Positions 39,773-51,854 of a DNA stretch of 64,000 bases are shown one piece after another. A program made the translations under genes and the position numbers. Positions within the stretch are counted from its first letter, which is position 1. The number at the start of each line of letters is the position of its first letter. The notes under the pieces are model-generated. The model made no database searches. It had not been told where the DNA came from and saw nothing but the letters and a program-made list of their open reading frames with translations. Source of the DNA: Erodium maritimum (Eukaryota; Streptophyta; Magnoliopsida; Geraniales; Geraniaceae); the NCBI GenBank assembly GCA_963921825.1, contig OY997596.1, positions 1,927,001 through 1,991,000 on the forward strand. Reading direction: 5' to 3'.

Positions 39773-40592
39773 TTTTTTTGAAACGGTAACGAGGTATAGA
39801 TGTATTATTGTCAATATCGGTTACAAGAGGACCGAGGGGTTTAGAATATAGTCTGAGTCACCCTTAGGGTACCAAAAACTCGTGGACTCGTAGAAATAGT
39901 CTGCTTTGACATCACAGACAACAAAAAGAAATTGAGACCACGTTCGACCGTCCCAAAAACAAGGGAAAAGCCAACAATCAGAAAAGTCCAGAAATCCAAA
40001 CTAAACATAATATAGAAAACCTAACTAAAACAGAAAAAACGAGCTGCTTCCTTGCTCCTCCCGGGACGGCCAAGCAACGTCGATCCCGGACCATGGTGGG
40101 TAGGCCCCGGATCCCAAATCCACTGACAATATCGCTCCAACACTTTCTCCAAGCGAATCGTGCGGGTGTTCGCTTGGTAAAACTTTACCAAAACCAAGTC
40201 ACGGTAAATCGAAACTATAAACTGTAGAGATCGATTTTGGAATAGCCATAGAGGCTCACTATAGTCTCTTAGACTCTATGTTACCTCGATTGACGACGAT
40301 GAGGAGAGTAGCCACCAGGGGCTCACATGACCGAATCGTACATCCGACAACGATGGGGGACATGACAAGGACGACGACGATTGTGTTCGGACAGAAGGAG
40401 GTTGCAGTTGCTATGCATGCGAGAGCGACTGCTGAAGGAGAAGCTCGAGAAAAGGACATAGAGGGGGAGAGGACTCCACCGACAGCCTCCATAACCAGGG
40501 TCATGGAGACCACCGACCATTGCTAGAAAAAGAGAGGCGACCTTGTAGGGTTTTTTGAGAGCTTCGCGATAGAATATTTTATGACAGTACTT
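39773..40592 (-). mobile_element. non-autonomous L1-like retroposon, 820 bp
   Basis: Exact 14-bp duplication AGTCGAACTTATAT (39759-39772 and 40593-40606). The T-run at its left edge marks the 3' end of a minus-strand insertion. The 3' part (gaaacggtaacgagg, actcgtggactcgtagaaata) is shared with the element starting at 53856. No protein domain. Confidence 0.75.
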
Positions 40593-40606
40593 AGTCGAAC
40601 TTATAT

Positions 40607-41254
40607 ATAATGATATGCTCAAGATCAATTCATTAATATGGGTTAAAATTGAATTTAAATACAATCTATTCGATTTCAGTGTCGACTCGATGATTTCGTT
40701 TGATGCTTATTTCAGTGTCGAAACTGTTACCTCAAGCCTCTTCCACCGAGTACTAAACCGAGCAAACGTTGCTTAACGGCAAATGTTTTTCGTCAAACTT
40801 ACACCGACGACTGAACAACCTTGCCCTCGATTTTATTTTAAAAATAGAATGGTTCATATAATATTTGAGTGTTGACGGTTTCCTAGCCGCGTCCTTGGTT
40901 GATGACGTGGGACTGTGAAGCGTCTTCAGCGAGACAGCCCTTTCATGAAAACGATCGGCGACACTTTGGAAGGGACTTTCCAGTTGACCTTTAACCAACA
41001 CTTTTCATTATAAAAGGTCTTACACAAGTTCTTTTTGACTTGTTCTTTCCTTTTATATTATCATCATTTTCGTAAATATTTATTTAATAATAATGCTAAT
41101 GTTTGAATAACATATCTTATTGTCAACCTTATTTACCTTATACTAATTATAAAAAGATCGGATCATGATCGAATTGTACCTGGTTAGGTGGCAATTAGAA
41201 TTCCAATACTATGGTTCAACAAAGACATGCCAAATAAAGGATTATTGTAAAAAA
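40607..41254. other. spacer, no feature recognised
   Basis: No gene, inverted repeat or splice pattern that I can support. Confidence 0.4.
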
Positions 41255-41270
41255 TATATTATTTATACTT

Positions 41271-44200
41271 CTTTTTTTGAGATAAACGATATTGTATTAA
41301 TTTTCGGCAATGATGATATATTGAAGAGGCTCGGGGACATAACCCCCTTGCCAATTCCAAACAGGCGTAGAACAAGCCGCCCTGACTAGCCAGAGAGCTG
41401 CTTTGTTCGCTGTCCGTTTCACGAATTCGAGCTGCACGTACTCGAGTTTAGATAAAAGGGAAAAACAATCTGTAACGATCGTCCCTAGAGGTGACAGTTG
41501 CCCCCACCTCTGTTGATCATATCCACTATGACCTTACAATCACTTCGAACCACCGCCCTCTGGGATGGGTATTGATGGAGCCACACCAGCGCCTCCCTTA
41601 TCGCGTACGCCTCCACCAGCCCCGGATTTTGGGGCCCATGGAATGAGGTAGACCGAGCACCCCGGAGGTGCCCCCCGTCATCTCTACATATCCAGCCCGT
41701 TCCCATTTTGTCTGCTGCTGCAACAGAGCCCCGTCCGTATTAACTGCCCAGGCTCCCGCTCTAGGCCGTTCCCATACTTCCGCTCCCCCTGATTGAGCAA
41801 ACCGCGGTTTGGCCTGGGCCTGCGCCTTCCGTCGTTTTGCTTCCAACCACCCCAATTGAAGGTGGGATGCGGTTTGGAAGACTCATGCCGCTGGTTGGGG
41901 TGTACCCTCCCAAACCACCTTATTTCGTGTCTTCCACACTTCCCATAACAGACAGCCGATCAGTCCTCCCTTCTCCGCATGATTTAAAGTGAACATTTGT
42001 AGCAGCCACTCTGTTATTGACTGGGCCCCATACGGGATGGTAAGTCCCGACTTCGTCCATCATTCATTCGCCACCGGGCATGTGACCAAGAGATGAAAGG
42101 TTGTCTCTACTTCCACGTGACAGACCGGACATGTCTCTGCCATCTCCACATGCCTCCGCCTTAGATTCCCCGCCACCGGGAGACATCCCGAACACACCCG
42201 CCATAAGAATGATCTGATTTTCGGCATCACTTCCAACTTCCAGATTATCGGCCAGATGTCGGATTGTGCCTGCGCAGTGGCTTGATCCTGTTGACACATG
42301 GCATATGCCGATTTCACCGTGTATTGTCCCAAGTAGTCCCCCGCCCAATACCACGAATCCCTCTCTGCCGTCCGACTGATCGGTACCGCCAAAATTGCCT
42401 GTTGATCCTCCTCCGCCACCAGGGACCGAATCTTCCCCTCATCCCAAGACCTCCCATGTGGCATCATCAAATCCGCCACCCTTAGTCCCTCGAGTCCGGG
42501 GCCTACCGATTGCACCCTCGCCTCAACCCCCGTCAACCAGGGATGACCCAAAACCGAAATCTCCGAGCCCGGGCTGACCGACCTCCGCGCCCCACCCAGG
42601 ATCAATTCTTGTACTGATAATATGCTCTACCAGATATAGCTTTGGTTAGGTTTTTGCCCCGCCTCCAGAACTGAAGTTCTCGGATAGTATCTAGCTTTGA
42701 GAACCCTCGCCACTAGGCTAGATTCCTCCGTAACCAATTTCCACAACTGCTTTCCTAATAGGGCTGAGTTAAAATCATATAGATTCTTGAACCCCATACC
42801 TCCGTCCTCCTTCGGCCTAGACATGTTTGCCCAGGATTGCCAGATTACCCCCTTACCGTCCGGGCCTGCTGATTTCCACCAGAATTTCGCCAGAGCCACA
42901 TTCATCCGATCCAACATGCCTTTTGGGATCCGCATTACACTCATCGTGTAAGTAGGAATAGCTTGTAGTACTGACTTAGCGAGCACTTCTTTCCCAGCCC
43001 CATTAAGTAGCTTCCCGTCCCACCTCCTGATGCGCCTCAGGACCTTATCCAGTACATACTGTAGACTCTGCACACGACTCCGTCCCATCATGTTTGGTAT
43101 CCCCAAATATGAGGATGGAGTATCCACCTCTGGTATTCCCATAATCTGCACTCCGCTCAGACGACGATGTACCGGAGTGTTGTGACTGAAAAACAGGGAC
43201 GACTTCGCCTGGTTCACCACCTGCCCTGACGCCTCCTCAAACATGCCTAAATAGGTTCGCACTTTCGTCATTTCCTCCGGGACCGCTTTGCAGTACACAT
43301 AACAATCGTCCGCAAAGAACAGGTGGGATAGCGCCGGGGCATCCCTTGCTATTTTGACCCCATGGATGTCCTCTCTGTCCTCCGCTCCTTGTAGAAGCCG
43401 AGAGAACCCTTCCATACAGAAGAGGAACAAGTACGGAGATAACGGGTCTCCCTGTCTGATTCCTCGTTCAGGTTGAACGAATCCCGCCTGTTGTCCCCCT
43501 GCCACTATATTATACGTGACCGAGTATGTACACCGACGAACCAGGGAGATCCATTCTTCACTTAGCCCAAAGTCTCGCATAATGTCCCACATAAAGCCCC
43601 ATTCCACTCGGTCATAGGCTTTGCTCATATCCAGCTTCAACGCTACCCAGCCTTCCTTACCTTGCCTCTTATTCTTCAGATAGTGCAGCGTCTCGTATGA
43701 CAGGATTATGTTGTCCTGTATAGATCTGTCCGGCACAAAAGCCCCCTGGGTAGCCGAAATAAGGCCCCCCAACAATCCTTTAAGCCTGTTTGCCGCCACC
43801 TTAGACACCACCTTGAACACCACATTACACAGAGCTATCGGCCGTAGATCCTTGAGCGACATTGGGCATTCCACTTTTGGTATCAACACCAACGTAGTTT
43901 TGTTCATCTCCCGGGGGATGACCCCCCCTGCAAAAATTTCTCTCACCCATCTAGTGACATCTTCTCCGACTGTCCCCCAGTACTTCTGGTAGAAAAACGG
44001 GTTGAGGCCATCCGGGCCCGGTGACTTGTTCGAACCCATGGAGAACGTCGCATCCCGCACCTCCTCCGACGTGACCTCCCCCATCAGAGCCCCATTCTGC
44101 TCCTCTGACACCTGCTGACAGAATTTCGGGAAATTTACTCCATCCCCCCTCGTTCGTTTCGACAACTCCTTGTAGAAGGCCAGTATGTGGTCCCCTAACC

Positions 44201-45854
44201 CCGAGTCCCAGGTCAGGACGGTACCCTCCTCATCCCGTAACTTAGAAACTTTGTTGATGTTTTTCCGTTGCGATGCCGAGGCTTAGAAGAACTTGGTGTT
44301 CTGATCACTGTCCGTGAGCCAGTGCTGCTTGGCTCTTTGCCTCCAAAACTCCCCTTTCTGCTCCAAGGCTGTGACATAAAGCTTTTGCAAATCTCTCCTA
44401 CGCTGGATACTCGACATATCCTCCTTCCCATTCAACCATAACATGTCCTTCTCATACCGTGCTATCTTCCGGGCGAGCGCATTATACACCTCCCGTCCCC
44501 AGGTCTCTAGAGCCGACCCTGTATCCCGAATCTGATCCCCGATCTCTCGGTCTCCAGGTGTCCCCCAGTTGGCTTGGATCAGACGCCCACAGTCCGGGTC
44601 CTCCGCCCAGATGTTCTCGAATCTAAATTGTCGTGATCCCACCGGATCCACTCGCTTTTCCGAGTCTATCAGTATGGGTAAGTGGTCCGAAGTAGAGATG
44701 CCCAAATTGGCCAGATGAACCTCCGGCCACAGTGCACGCAATTCACGCGTCATGAGTGCTCTATCCAATTGGACGGCCATGCGTGTCTCTGGCTCACTGC
44801 CACTATGCCAAGTGTACCCGTACCCTTGGATTGGTACATCATGGACCCCTACGACCCTCATCGCAGTCCTAAAACCTGAGATTAAGCGTTCCGGGTACCG
44901 CCTTCCCCCCCGCTTCTCCTTATTGCGAAGTATGCCATTGAAATCCCCCATCAGCAGCCATCTCCGCGTAGCCCCTGTCCTTGCCCCAAAGGTTCGGATC
45001 ATATCCCACGTCTTCCATCTGAGTTCCCTGTTGGCCTCCCCGTACACACCTGTAAAACGAAAGCTATCTCCAGCTGGGCCTTCGATCTCCACATCGATGA
45101 ACATCCCATCGCTGGACAGCGGTGTCACCTTCATCTCCGAGGTCCAGAGTAAAATCAGACCCCCCCTTCTGCCCCACCGCCGGCACTTCACACCCTCCCG
45201 GGAAGCCCGTCTTCAATTTCAGAATGTCTACCTCCCCCTTCCGAGCCATCGTCTCACTCAGGAAGATTACCTGCGGTTTTCTACGGCGAATCACCCCCTT
45301 CAGGTACTCCACCGTCGCTAACTTGCCTAAACCTCTACAGTTCCATGACAAGAACTTCATTTACACCCCTTGGCCGAACAAATCGCACGGACGGTCTTAA
45401 CCTCCACACCTCCACAGAGCACCCTACACGGCGTAGGCTGTTCCTAGCATGCCCTCTGATCGACCCGACGTACCACCGCTCGAGTCCACAGACACCTCAA
45501 TTCCGGTCACTACGCGTACTACTCAGCCTCTCACTTCACACACCGACCGGATCTAGAGAGCCCCGATTCTGCCCCAACATCTGTCGCACCCGATCCGACC
45601 TAGAGACCAGCCACAGCCCGCCTCTAACAACACCAACCACGGCTGGCACCAATACTTTAGCCGTGGGGTAACACAGCTCAGGGAGCAAGTTCCAACCCCG
45701 ACACAAACACCCCACCCCAGAGCAAAAACAACAGGAGACAACGGAAAACGATACCTAAACATGTACCTTCCCCGTCCCTCCAGCCTCTGCCCACCCGCCG
45801 CAGGCCACCGTCCCGTCACGCGCCGCCGATAGCCAGATCTCCAGACGCTTCTCC
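41271..45854 (-). mobile_element. L1-clade LINE, 4.58 kb, apparently lacking ORF1
   Basis: Bounded by an exact 16-bp duplication TATATTATTTATACTT (41255-41270 and 45855-45870). The 3' A-tail is the T-run at 41272-41278. Contains a full ORF2 (41485-45360) but only about 490 bp of non-coding-looking DNA upstream of it, so the plant L1 ORF1 (gag-like with zinc knuckles) is missing. The insertion is most easily read as 5'-truncated. Confidence 0.9.
41485..45360 (-). pseudogene. L1 ORF2: endonuclease, reverse transcriptase, zinc finger, RNase H
   Basis: Apurinic endonuclease-like domain from MKFLSWNCRGLG (45360) with SET, GDFN (about 44950) and SDHLPI. Reverse transcriptase in a 512-codon uninterrupted stretch (42627-44165) with KSPGPDG, KLDMSKAYDRVEW, GIRQGDPLSP and FADD. 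A zinc-binding zf-RVT motif CPVCHVEVETTFHLLVTCP (about 42130-42075) follows. A plant-type RNase H domain (VNTDGA; GLVEAYAIREAL; VVRSDCKVIVD) ends at 41485. Lesions: a 1-nt shift in a G-run near 45190, stops at 44283 (NTKFF*ASAS), 42627 (YIW*SIL), 42060 (VANE*WTK) and near 41895 (QPAA*VFQ), and a frame change near 41705. All other segments remain in one phase. Confidence 0.92.
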
Positions 45855-45870
45855 TATATTATTTATACTT

Positions 45871-47083
45871 TGGAAAATAAGTAAAAAAGCAACAACTAAA
45901 TTTTTATGTCTCAATATGTATCTAATTTTGATTACGAGAGATTGAGAGCGTTTTTGTTTCGTTAGGGTTCATTTGAAACAAATACTTTCGTCGTCTATCT
46001 TCTTCTCCCTCGATTCAAATCCCTACCTTTTTCCTTTCCATTTATATCTCAATCACCATGGTTAGTAGCAAATCTACGACTCCATTTATGTAAATGACAG
46101 CCTCAAAGGGCTCACCCCCGCTCGTCAAGCCGTTGTAGCAACCGACTCTATCGATGCAACCACATGCATGTGCATCCTCTGTCGGCCTGTAGACACCAGA
46201 CCCTACTACTTGAGCGTTTCCTCTACCATCGCCGGTCTCCAAGGCGGTCTCGCCGTCGGGGGAAGAATCAGTGTTATTGGTCTCGACAAAGCCATCGGGG
46301 ACGTAACCAGTCCCGATCTGGCCAAGACTGCAACTCCCACCAGCAGCCGTGAAAAGGAATGAAGGCCCGCTCCCGTCAACGAATATCCGACCGCAAGCGT
46401 CAGCTGGGGAAGCATTATCATCGATTATCCCGATATTACCTCGGGAGATCTACAAACCGCGACGGGCATAGCCGGTAGAGGAGGACCCGGATGATGATGA
46501 TGGGGAAGTGATTGTCGTCTTAGTTGAAGCCATTTCTGCCGCATCAAACAGATGGTACCGCCACTCCCTCGCTGGCCGTATCGTGGGGGATGCATGGTGC
46601 AACGTCTCTACCCTCTGCGGGTTAATGATAAAATATTGGAATTTTTTATCATAATTTCGGACACTTTTTTGTAACTAAAAAAATAACAAATGTTTGGAGC
46701 TGGTTGGAGTCCAACTGTCGAATTTGCCACGATAACTGCCATGTGCCAACTTCTGATTCGTTGCTTGCAACTTACGAGTCGTGTGGTTTTTGGTTCACGT
46801 TTTTAGACCGTGAACCGTTGTACGGTGTAACGTGGCTCGCTCAGTTCCGATTCACTAAATAGTGAAAATCGGAACCATGAACCGTTGCAGGTTTACATGC
46901 TCTTACAACTATTACTTTTTGCTAAACATAAAATGTTACATGATAGTTTGTGATAAAAAAAAACTTGGCATACTATAAATTCTCGAAGCCTAAATTCATA
47001 GTGATTGTATTGTTAAAGTTTCCTAAAAAATATAATCTAACACACTTTTAAAAACTAGTTAAATTAAAAAAAGACATGAAGTT
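45871..47083. other. spacer with an unrecognised open stretch
   Basis: Plus-strand codons from about 46070 to 46361 read YDSIYVNDSLKGLTPARQ...VSSTIAGLQGGLAVGG...DKAIGDV, open for about 97 codons without an obvious start. I do not recognise a family; it may be a fragment of a transposon ORF. Around 46790-46890 ccgtgaaccg and cggaaccatgaaccg words form imperfect inverted repeats. Confidence 0.3.
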
Positions 47084-47972
47084 TGTAAAATATAAATTAG
47101 AATGCGTTAGATTATTTTATTGAAGAAACACTACTCCTATTTATAGGACATTACAAAACTATTATAAAGAAACTAATATTATATAATATTATAATTAGAT
47201 ATTGTAATCAAATTAAATCAAACAAATAAATAAAATTGGTTTGTTTGATTTGATTACCTTCAATACTCCCACTCAAGTTGAAGCATGTAGATTCGAAATG
47301 CTCAACTTGAAAAGAAGATTATAAAACGATCATGTCAAGTGCCTTTGATGGATGGTGCAAAGGGCTACTCGTCTCGGGGTCGACGGTGCAAACGACATCT
47401 CGTCTCGTGGCCAACGGTGCAAAGGGCTACTCGTCTCGTGGACGACGGTGCAAAGGGCTACTCGTCTCGGGACCGACGGTGCAAAGGGCATCTCGTCTCG
47501 GGGCCGACGATGCAAAGGGCATCTCGTCTAGTGACCGACGGTGCAAACATCATCTCATCTTGTGGCTGACGGCGCATATAGCATCTCGTCTTGTGATCGG
47601 CATTGTAAACATCATAGAAGGTGGAAAACTGTTGTGGTTGATTACGAAGATGCAGAAACTAAATAAAAATATGAAGTAAAATAAAATCACCTTTCAAAGG
47701 CCCTGCCCACTTGTTAGAACCAGTGGGCAAAGCTACGAATTCATAAGAGTCTCACAAGAATAGAAACCAGAAGCTCTGATACCATGTAAAATATAAATTA
47801 AAATGCGTTGGATTATTTTATTGAAGAATCAATACTCCTATTTATAGGAGATTACAAAATTATTATAAGGAAACTAATATTACATGATATTATAATTAAA
47901 TATCGTAATCAAATAAAATCAAATCAGAACCAATCAATTTGATTTATTTGTTTGATTTGATTACCTTAAATA
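47084..47972 (-). mobile_element. TRIM-type miniature LTR retrotransposon, 889 bp
   Basis: Terminal direct repeats 47084-47265 (182 bp) and 47785-47972 (188 bp). The 5-bp duplication AAGTT is at 47079-47083 and 47973-47977. On the minus strand the sequence next to the right repeat is TGGTATCAGAGC (47773-47784), the standard initiator-Met tRNA primer site, and next to the left repeat is a purine tract GAGTGGGAG (47266-47274). No coding domains, so it depends on another element for movement. The repeats end in TA where CA is usual. Confidence 0.88.
47350..47612. repeat. 31-bp minisatellite inside the TRIM
   Basis: About eight tandem units resembling gtgcaaagggctactcgtct plus cggggccgacg, decaying toward the right. 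The unit length is not a multiple of three, yet long open frames cross it on the plus strand. Confidence 0.8.
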
Positions 47973-48152
47973 AAGTTGAGAATCAACATCACCAATTTCC
48001 CCAAAATACAATACTTGAATTAAAACAACAAACACATACAACATAAGACAACCATAATAACAACCGAGTGATCTTCAACATCACATAAATATTCTAAGCA
48101 CACTAAACCCAATATATGACAACCATGACCATGGCCTAGAGGATCCTCCTTC

Positions 48153-49384
48153 TCAAGGTATACCAATGATGGGAAAGACAGGGATGTAGAAGCTCATCGG
48201 AGCCAAGCCCCACTCCCGGGGTATCCCGGGGAAGTTGATCGGCTTAGACGACTCAAACTCGTTCTTGGGAGCGCCACACTTGCCCGCCGAGCAGCAATTG
48301 GTGGAGAAGGCGAGAGGCTTGGAAACAGTGTAGGACTTGGAGTCTGGAGCCCTAACGAGCTCTGATATCATGTCTTTGTTCGTGGCGTAAATCTGATTTG
48401 GCCCGCCGAAGATTTTGGCTTCGCACTTGTTTGGGGATAAGGTAGGGGTGGAGGTGGTGTTGTCATGAGGAAGGTCGACTTGGAATACACCGTCTTCTTC
48501 TGTGGTTGCCATAGTCGTCTTTTTTACTTTATTACACTTTATTGTAACCTTTATGCCTGAAGAGACAGAAGGAATATGAGTTATTGGATCCCCGTAATCT
48601 AACGTTAAAAGAATTCACAATCTATAATAGACAGCGCCGATACGGTGAAAACTAAGAATCCTTCAATTTCCTAGACCAAAGTTTTGATTATAAAATAAAA
48701 ATGAGTTATATAGTTCATGTTATTAATATTTTGATGATGCAAATTTCATTGTTTTTTAAAGTCATATTGACACAAGATTTAATTTCTTGATATTATAGAT
48801 TTTCATTTTCCAATATCGATAATTTCATAATTTTATGGAGTGTATTTTACGTACGATTTTCACCAAATTTTCACAAAGTCTAATAAGTGAAAATCGATAA
48901 AACACAGCCAATGTGAATCAAAACTCGGTCAACTTTTTTCCACATACAATACCAAAGTGTATGCAAAAACTCGTACTTGTAGATTCATGCATAGCACGAA
49001 CTTAAAACGCGATCATCGTAGCAAGTTCAACTCACTTTTCAAACACAATTCCATTTCACTAAACATGAATTAAAATGTGTATAAAACCAACACATTTTGC
49101 TAAACTACTGTTATATACCATCTTCAATATTCGTATCATTCATTGATAATATATTCTTGATCAGTCAAAATATCCATATTCATCGAGTTTTGACTAATCC
49201 CGAGTTATAGAACGTTGATATACACGCGTTTGTGAGTTTAAAACGAACCTGAGAGATCGTATTGTTTCGGGCAGTCGAGACAAGAGACCTTGCCTTTCAC
49301 AACATGTTGAGACGTCGAGAGATCGGCATTTGCAAGAGCAAGGACAAGGAAGAGAAGTGCAGTGAGGTGTTTGGGAAGTGCCAT
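48153..49384 (-). CDS. Ole e 1-like secreted protein, 179 aa, 2 exons
   Basis: Exons on minus: 49249-49384 and 48153-48556; 540 nt with the split Gly codon restored across the GT-AG intron. The first exon encodes a signal peptide (MALPKHLTALLFLVLALANA, cleavage likely after residue 20) and VVKGKVSCLDC. The second continues GIKVTIKCNK and EEDGVFQVDLP, the conserved core of the Pollen_Ole_e_1 family. Seven cysteines (C35, C38, C53, C90, C133, C134, C139) suit the disulfide-bonded fold. The C-terminus is hydrophobic and proline-rich (PMSFYIPVFPIIGIP). Family members are extracellular, often wall-associated; the exact role is unknown. An exon-2-only start (MATTEEDG) would lose the signal peptide and is rejected. 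Confidence 0.93.
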
Positions 49385-49600
49385 GGAAGCTTAAGAAAAA
49401 TACAGGGAAGCAATGAGAGTGAAGAGAAACATATGAGCAATGCAGCTTAAATATTGGAAGTACACAACTACAATCAAAAGATCGGTCCCAAACGTGTCCT
49501 TAGTGGTTGAAGTTAATGAATCAGTGCACATATTTTCGGTCTTAATATCAAGGTTTGTTTTTATCCACACACATAGATCTCAACAACAGTTCAAAGAAGA
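49385..49600 (-). promoter_or_regulatory. promoter of the Ole e 1-like gene, duplicated elsewhere
   Basis: Immediately upstream of the ATG. The segment 49452-49600 (with cggtcccaaac, gtccttagtggttgaagtta, aatatcaaggtttgttt) is about 85% identical to 56966-57118. No clear TATA box identified. Confidence 0.5.
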
Positions 49601-51850
49601 AAAAACAAGATAATTGTAAAAAAAAAAAATTACAGATATTCATTTTTTTTTGTTTGAGCATGAATTGAAAATTTTGTTAGAATTATCGATGGACGGAAAC
49701 ATGATGGTTAACGAAATTTGAAAAGGGTGAGGCGTTGCCTCGGACAGAATTCGGGCACTAACCTTTTGACTCAAATTCTCGGTTATTACAGGTGATCGTG
49801 GAGGGGGTCAATCTTTTTGGCGATGCATGAGCGCTGCTGTCTGAGCTTGTGCTTTTCTCGGCTTGACTCAAATCGGCCTGTTTTATCTACGTAACACATT
49901 GGTCCTTCGGTTGAGACCCTTATGTAGAGGAGGAGACTTTGGATCAAGTTGTGCCCGATCCCTACCAGCCGGGGTGTGCCTCCTTCAACTCACCCAATCG
50001 GTCGCCCATTCGCTCATTAAATCTGGCTAGGCTGCTTCCCATACCTCTCCTCGAAAGCTCTCCAATACTATTAGGGTTTGGGAGAGGGGGGTCGTCCCCC
50101 CTACCCCATTGAGGCAGTGTCCAAGAGTCAGGGTCTGAGCTTGCTTCTCTTTCCTAGCACCTATCACATGCCCGAAGTCTCCTCCAAGATGTTCAAGTCC
50201 TACGGGGACCGTCCTCCCGATTATGCAGGAGGTCTTGTGTTACACCATCCTTTAATGTCAAGGGCCCCAACCCACTCTGGGTGGTGGGTGAAACCGAGGG
50301 GACACGTGCTTCCAGATCAACGTGTGTGCCAACAGAATAGGCAAGAGGTCATGTATTAAGATGGGGTGCTAGGGCGCGACGGCTCAAAACTCGGGGGCAG
50401 TTGAGGCGGAGTGGGGTGGTGGGGGGATTTCTGGATCAGACGAGATCCGTCCAATCCCGACGAATACCCATTCGTAGGGCTATCGTCTCTTCCTCCATTA
50501 GTGATAGGTCAAAACCTGGGGGTGGAGGTGAGGCCTGTCTGTTTTCCTTAAGTAAAATGAAGGTTGATGTGCCCAATACATCCACAAGTGAAGTAGAAGC
50601 ACGGGAGGCACTCGAACTAGATTCAGTCCTTAGTCAGCCTTGCGTGGCTCGAGATGTGCATGAAAATAGAGCAGCAAAGTGGGGTGGCCAGATCCTTCCA
50701 AAACCATACCCGAAGGACCCCGCCCAAAGCCATGCCCAAGTTGTACGTCTGGGTAGCCACGAAGCCCCCTAGTGCCTCGCCCGCTTGAATGTCCATTATA
50801 GTTGTGAGCTCGTCCGGGGGAGATTGAAGAGTCGTGCCCACATTTGGAGGTGAGAAAAGGGGAACGTGGTCGGGTCTACTCCTTGTTGGATGTCTTCCAG
50901 GATAAGCAGTGCTCTCTTGAACGACCACAACTCTTCCCTGCAAATATGGTCTTTCTTCGCCTAAGAGGAGAAATAGAACCCAAAAATACCTCTTTTGAGG
51001 TCTTTGATGACGAGATCTTGGTGATTCCACACCTTCATCATCGGACCCTCCATGGTCAGACAGTCACAATGATAGATGTGAAGAGGCGACTGGCAAAACT
51101 TCGCCTGTGCCTCTCGTTTCTCTTCCAGAAAAGTCACTTTGGACGAGGATGACATGGTCTTCTTTTACCTCCATGAAAAGGGCATCAAAACCCTCCTCTA
51201 GAGCAAGGATGGCATCAATCGGAGGGAGAGTCGTTGTCTTGGGTACCACACTTATCACGGTCGAAACTGACGTAGTTGAAGGAGGTCAAGAAAGGAGGCA
51301 GCCAAAGATGATCGTTGGCGTGAGCGGAGCCATCACGGTCAGGAGAGGAGCCAACACAGGAATTGGTGGGAGAGGGATCGGTAAGGGATGAGTTGATTTG
51401 TTCTTCGGTCTAATGGGTTTTGTAAACCCTACAGAAAACTTGGGTGGCATCTCTCTAGGCCTATCGGCCATAGGTGCAGTAGGAGGTGCGACTTGATTCG
51501 AGGGCAACGTAGCCTTGTGGACGGTGGCGGTAATTGCAACAATGGGGTGGTGGGGACGACGCTATTGGGAAATGACAGAGGAGTGGGAGTCAAGAGAGAC
51601 GTGAAAGAGAAAATTGGAAAATCATAAGGAGGGGGAAAACATCAATATTTTGTTTTATCGTGTATTCAATTTTGTAGAACTTGTAGTCTTTTTTATTTAT
51701 TAATTGTATAAAAGTCTTAAATTGTACTTTTATAAACATATTTCCAAATAAAAATGTTATCTTTTGGAATTTAAATTCTAAAAAGTAATAATCACAAAAG
51801 ATAAGATTTTTTTTTTGTAAGTTGTATCCATTTAGTTAGTAATGACCGAA
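49601..51850. other. unassigned, repeat-like GC-rich region
   Basis: Composition changes sharply at about 49730 and again near 51650, as expected for one or more old insertions, but I could not find their ends or a known domain. Open frames at 50078-51391 on both strands show no recognisable protein. Confidence 0.35.
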
Positions 51851-51854
51851 AAAA

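Noticed and set aside
42060..45360. L1 ORF2 as a functional host reverse transcriptase gene
   Set aside because: Stops and frame changes, a target-site duplication and an A-tail show a defective mobile element.
47332..47679. 115-codon plus-strand frame as a gene
   Set aside because: It is a translation of a 31-bp minisatellite inside a TRIM.
48153..48512. Ole e 1-like gene starting at MATTEEDG as a single-exon gene
   Set aside because: In-frame GIKVTIKCNKVKKTT lies upstream after a good acceptor, and a signal-peptide exon joins it precisely.
50078..51391. several 90-135 codon frames on both strands
   Set aside because: Overlapping frames in GC-rich repeat-like DNA, no domain, no splice context.
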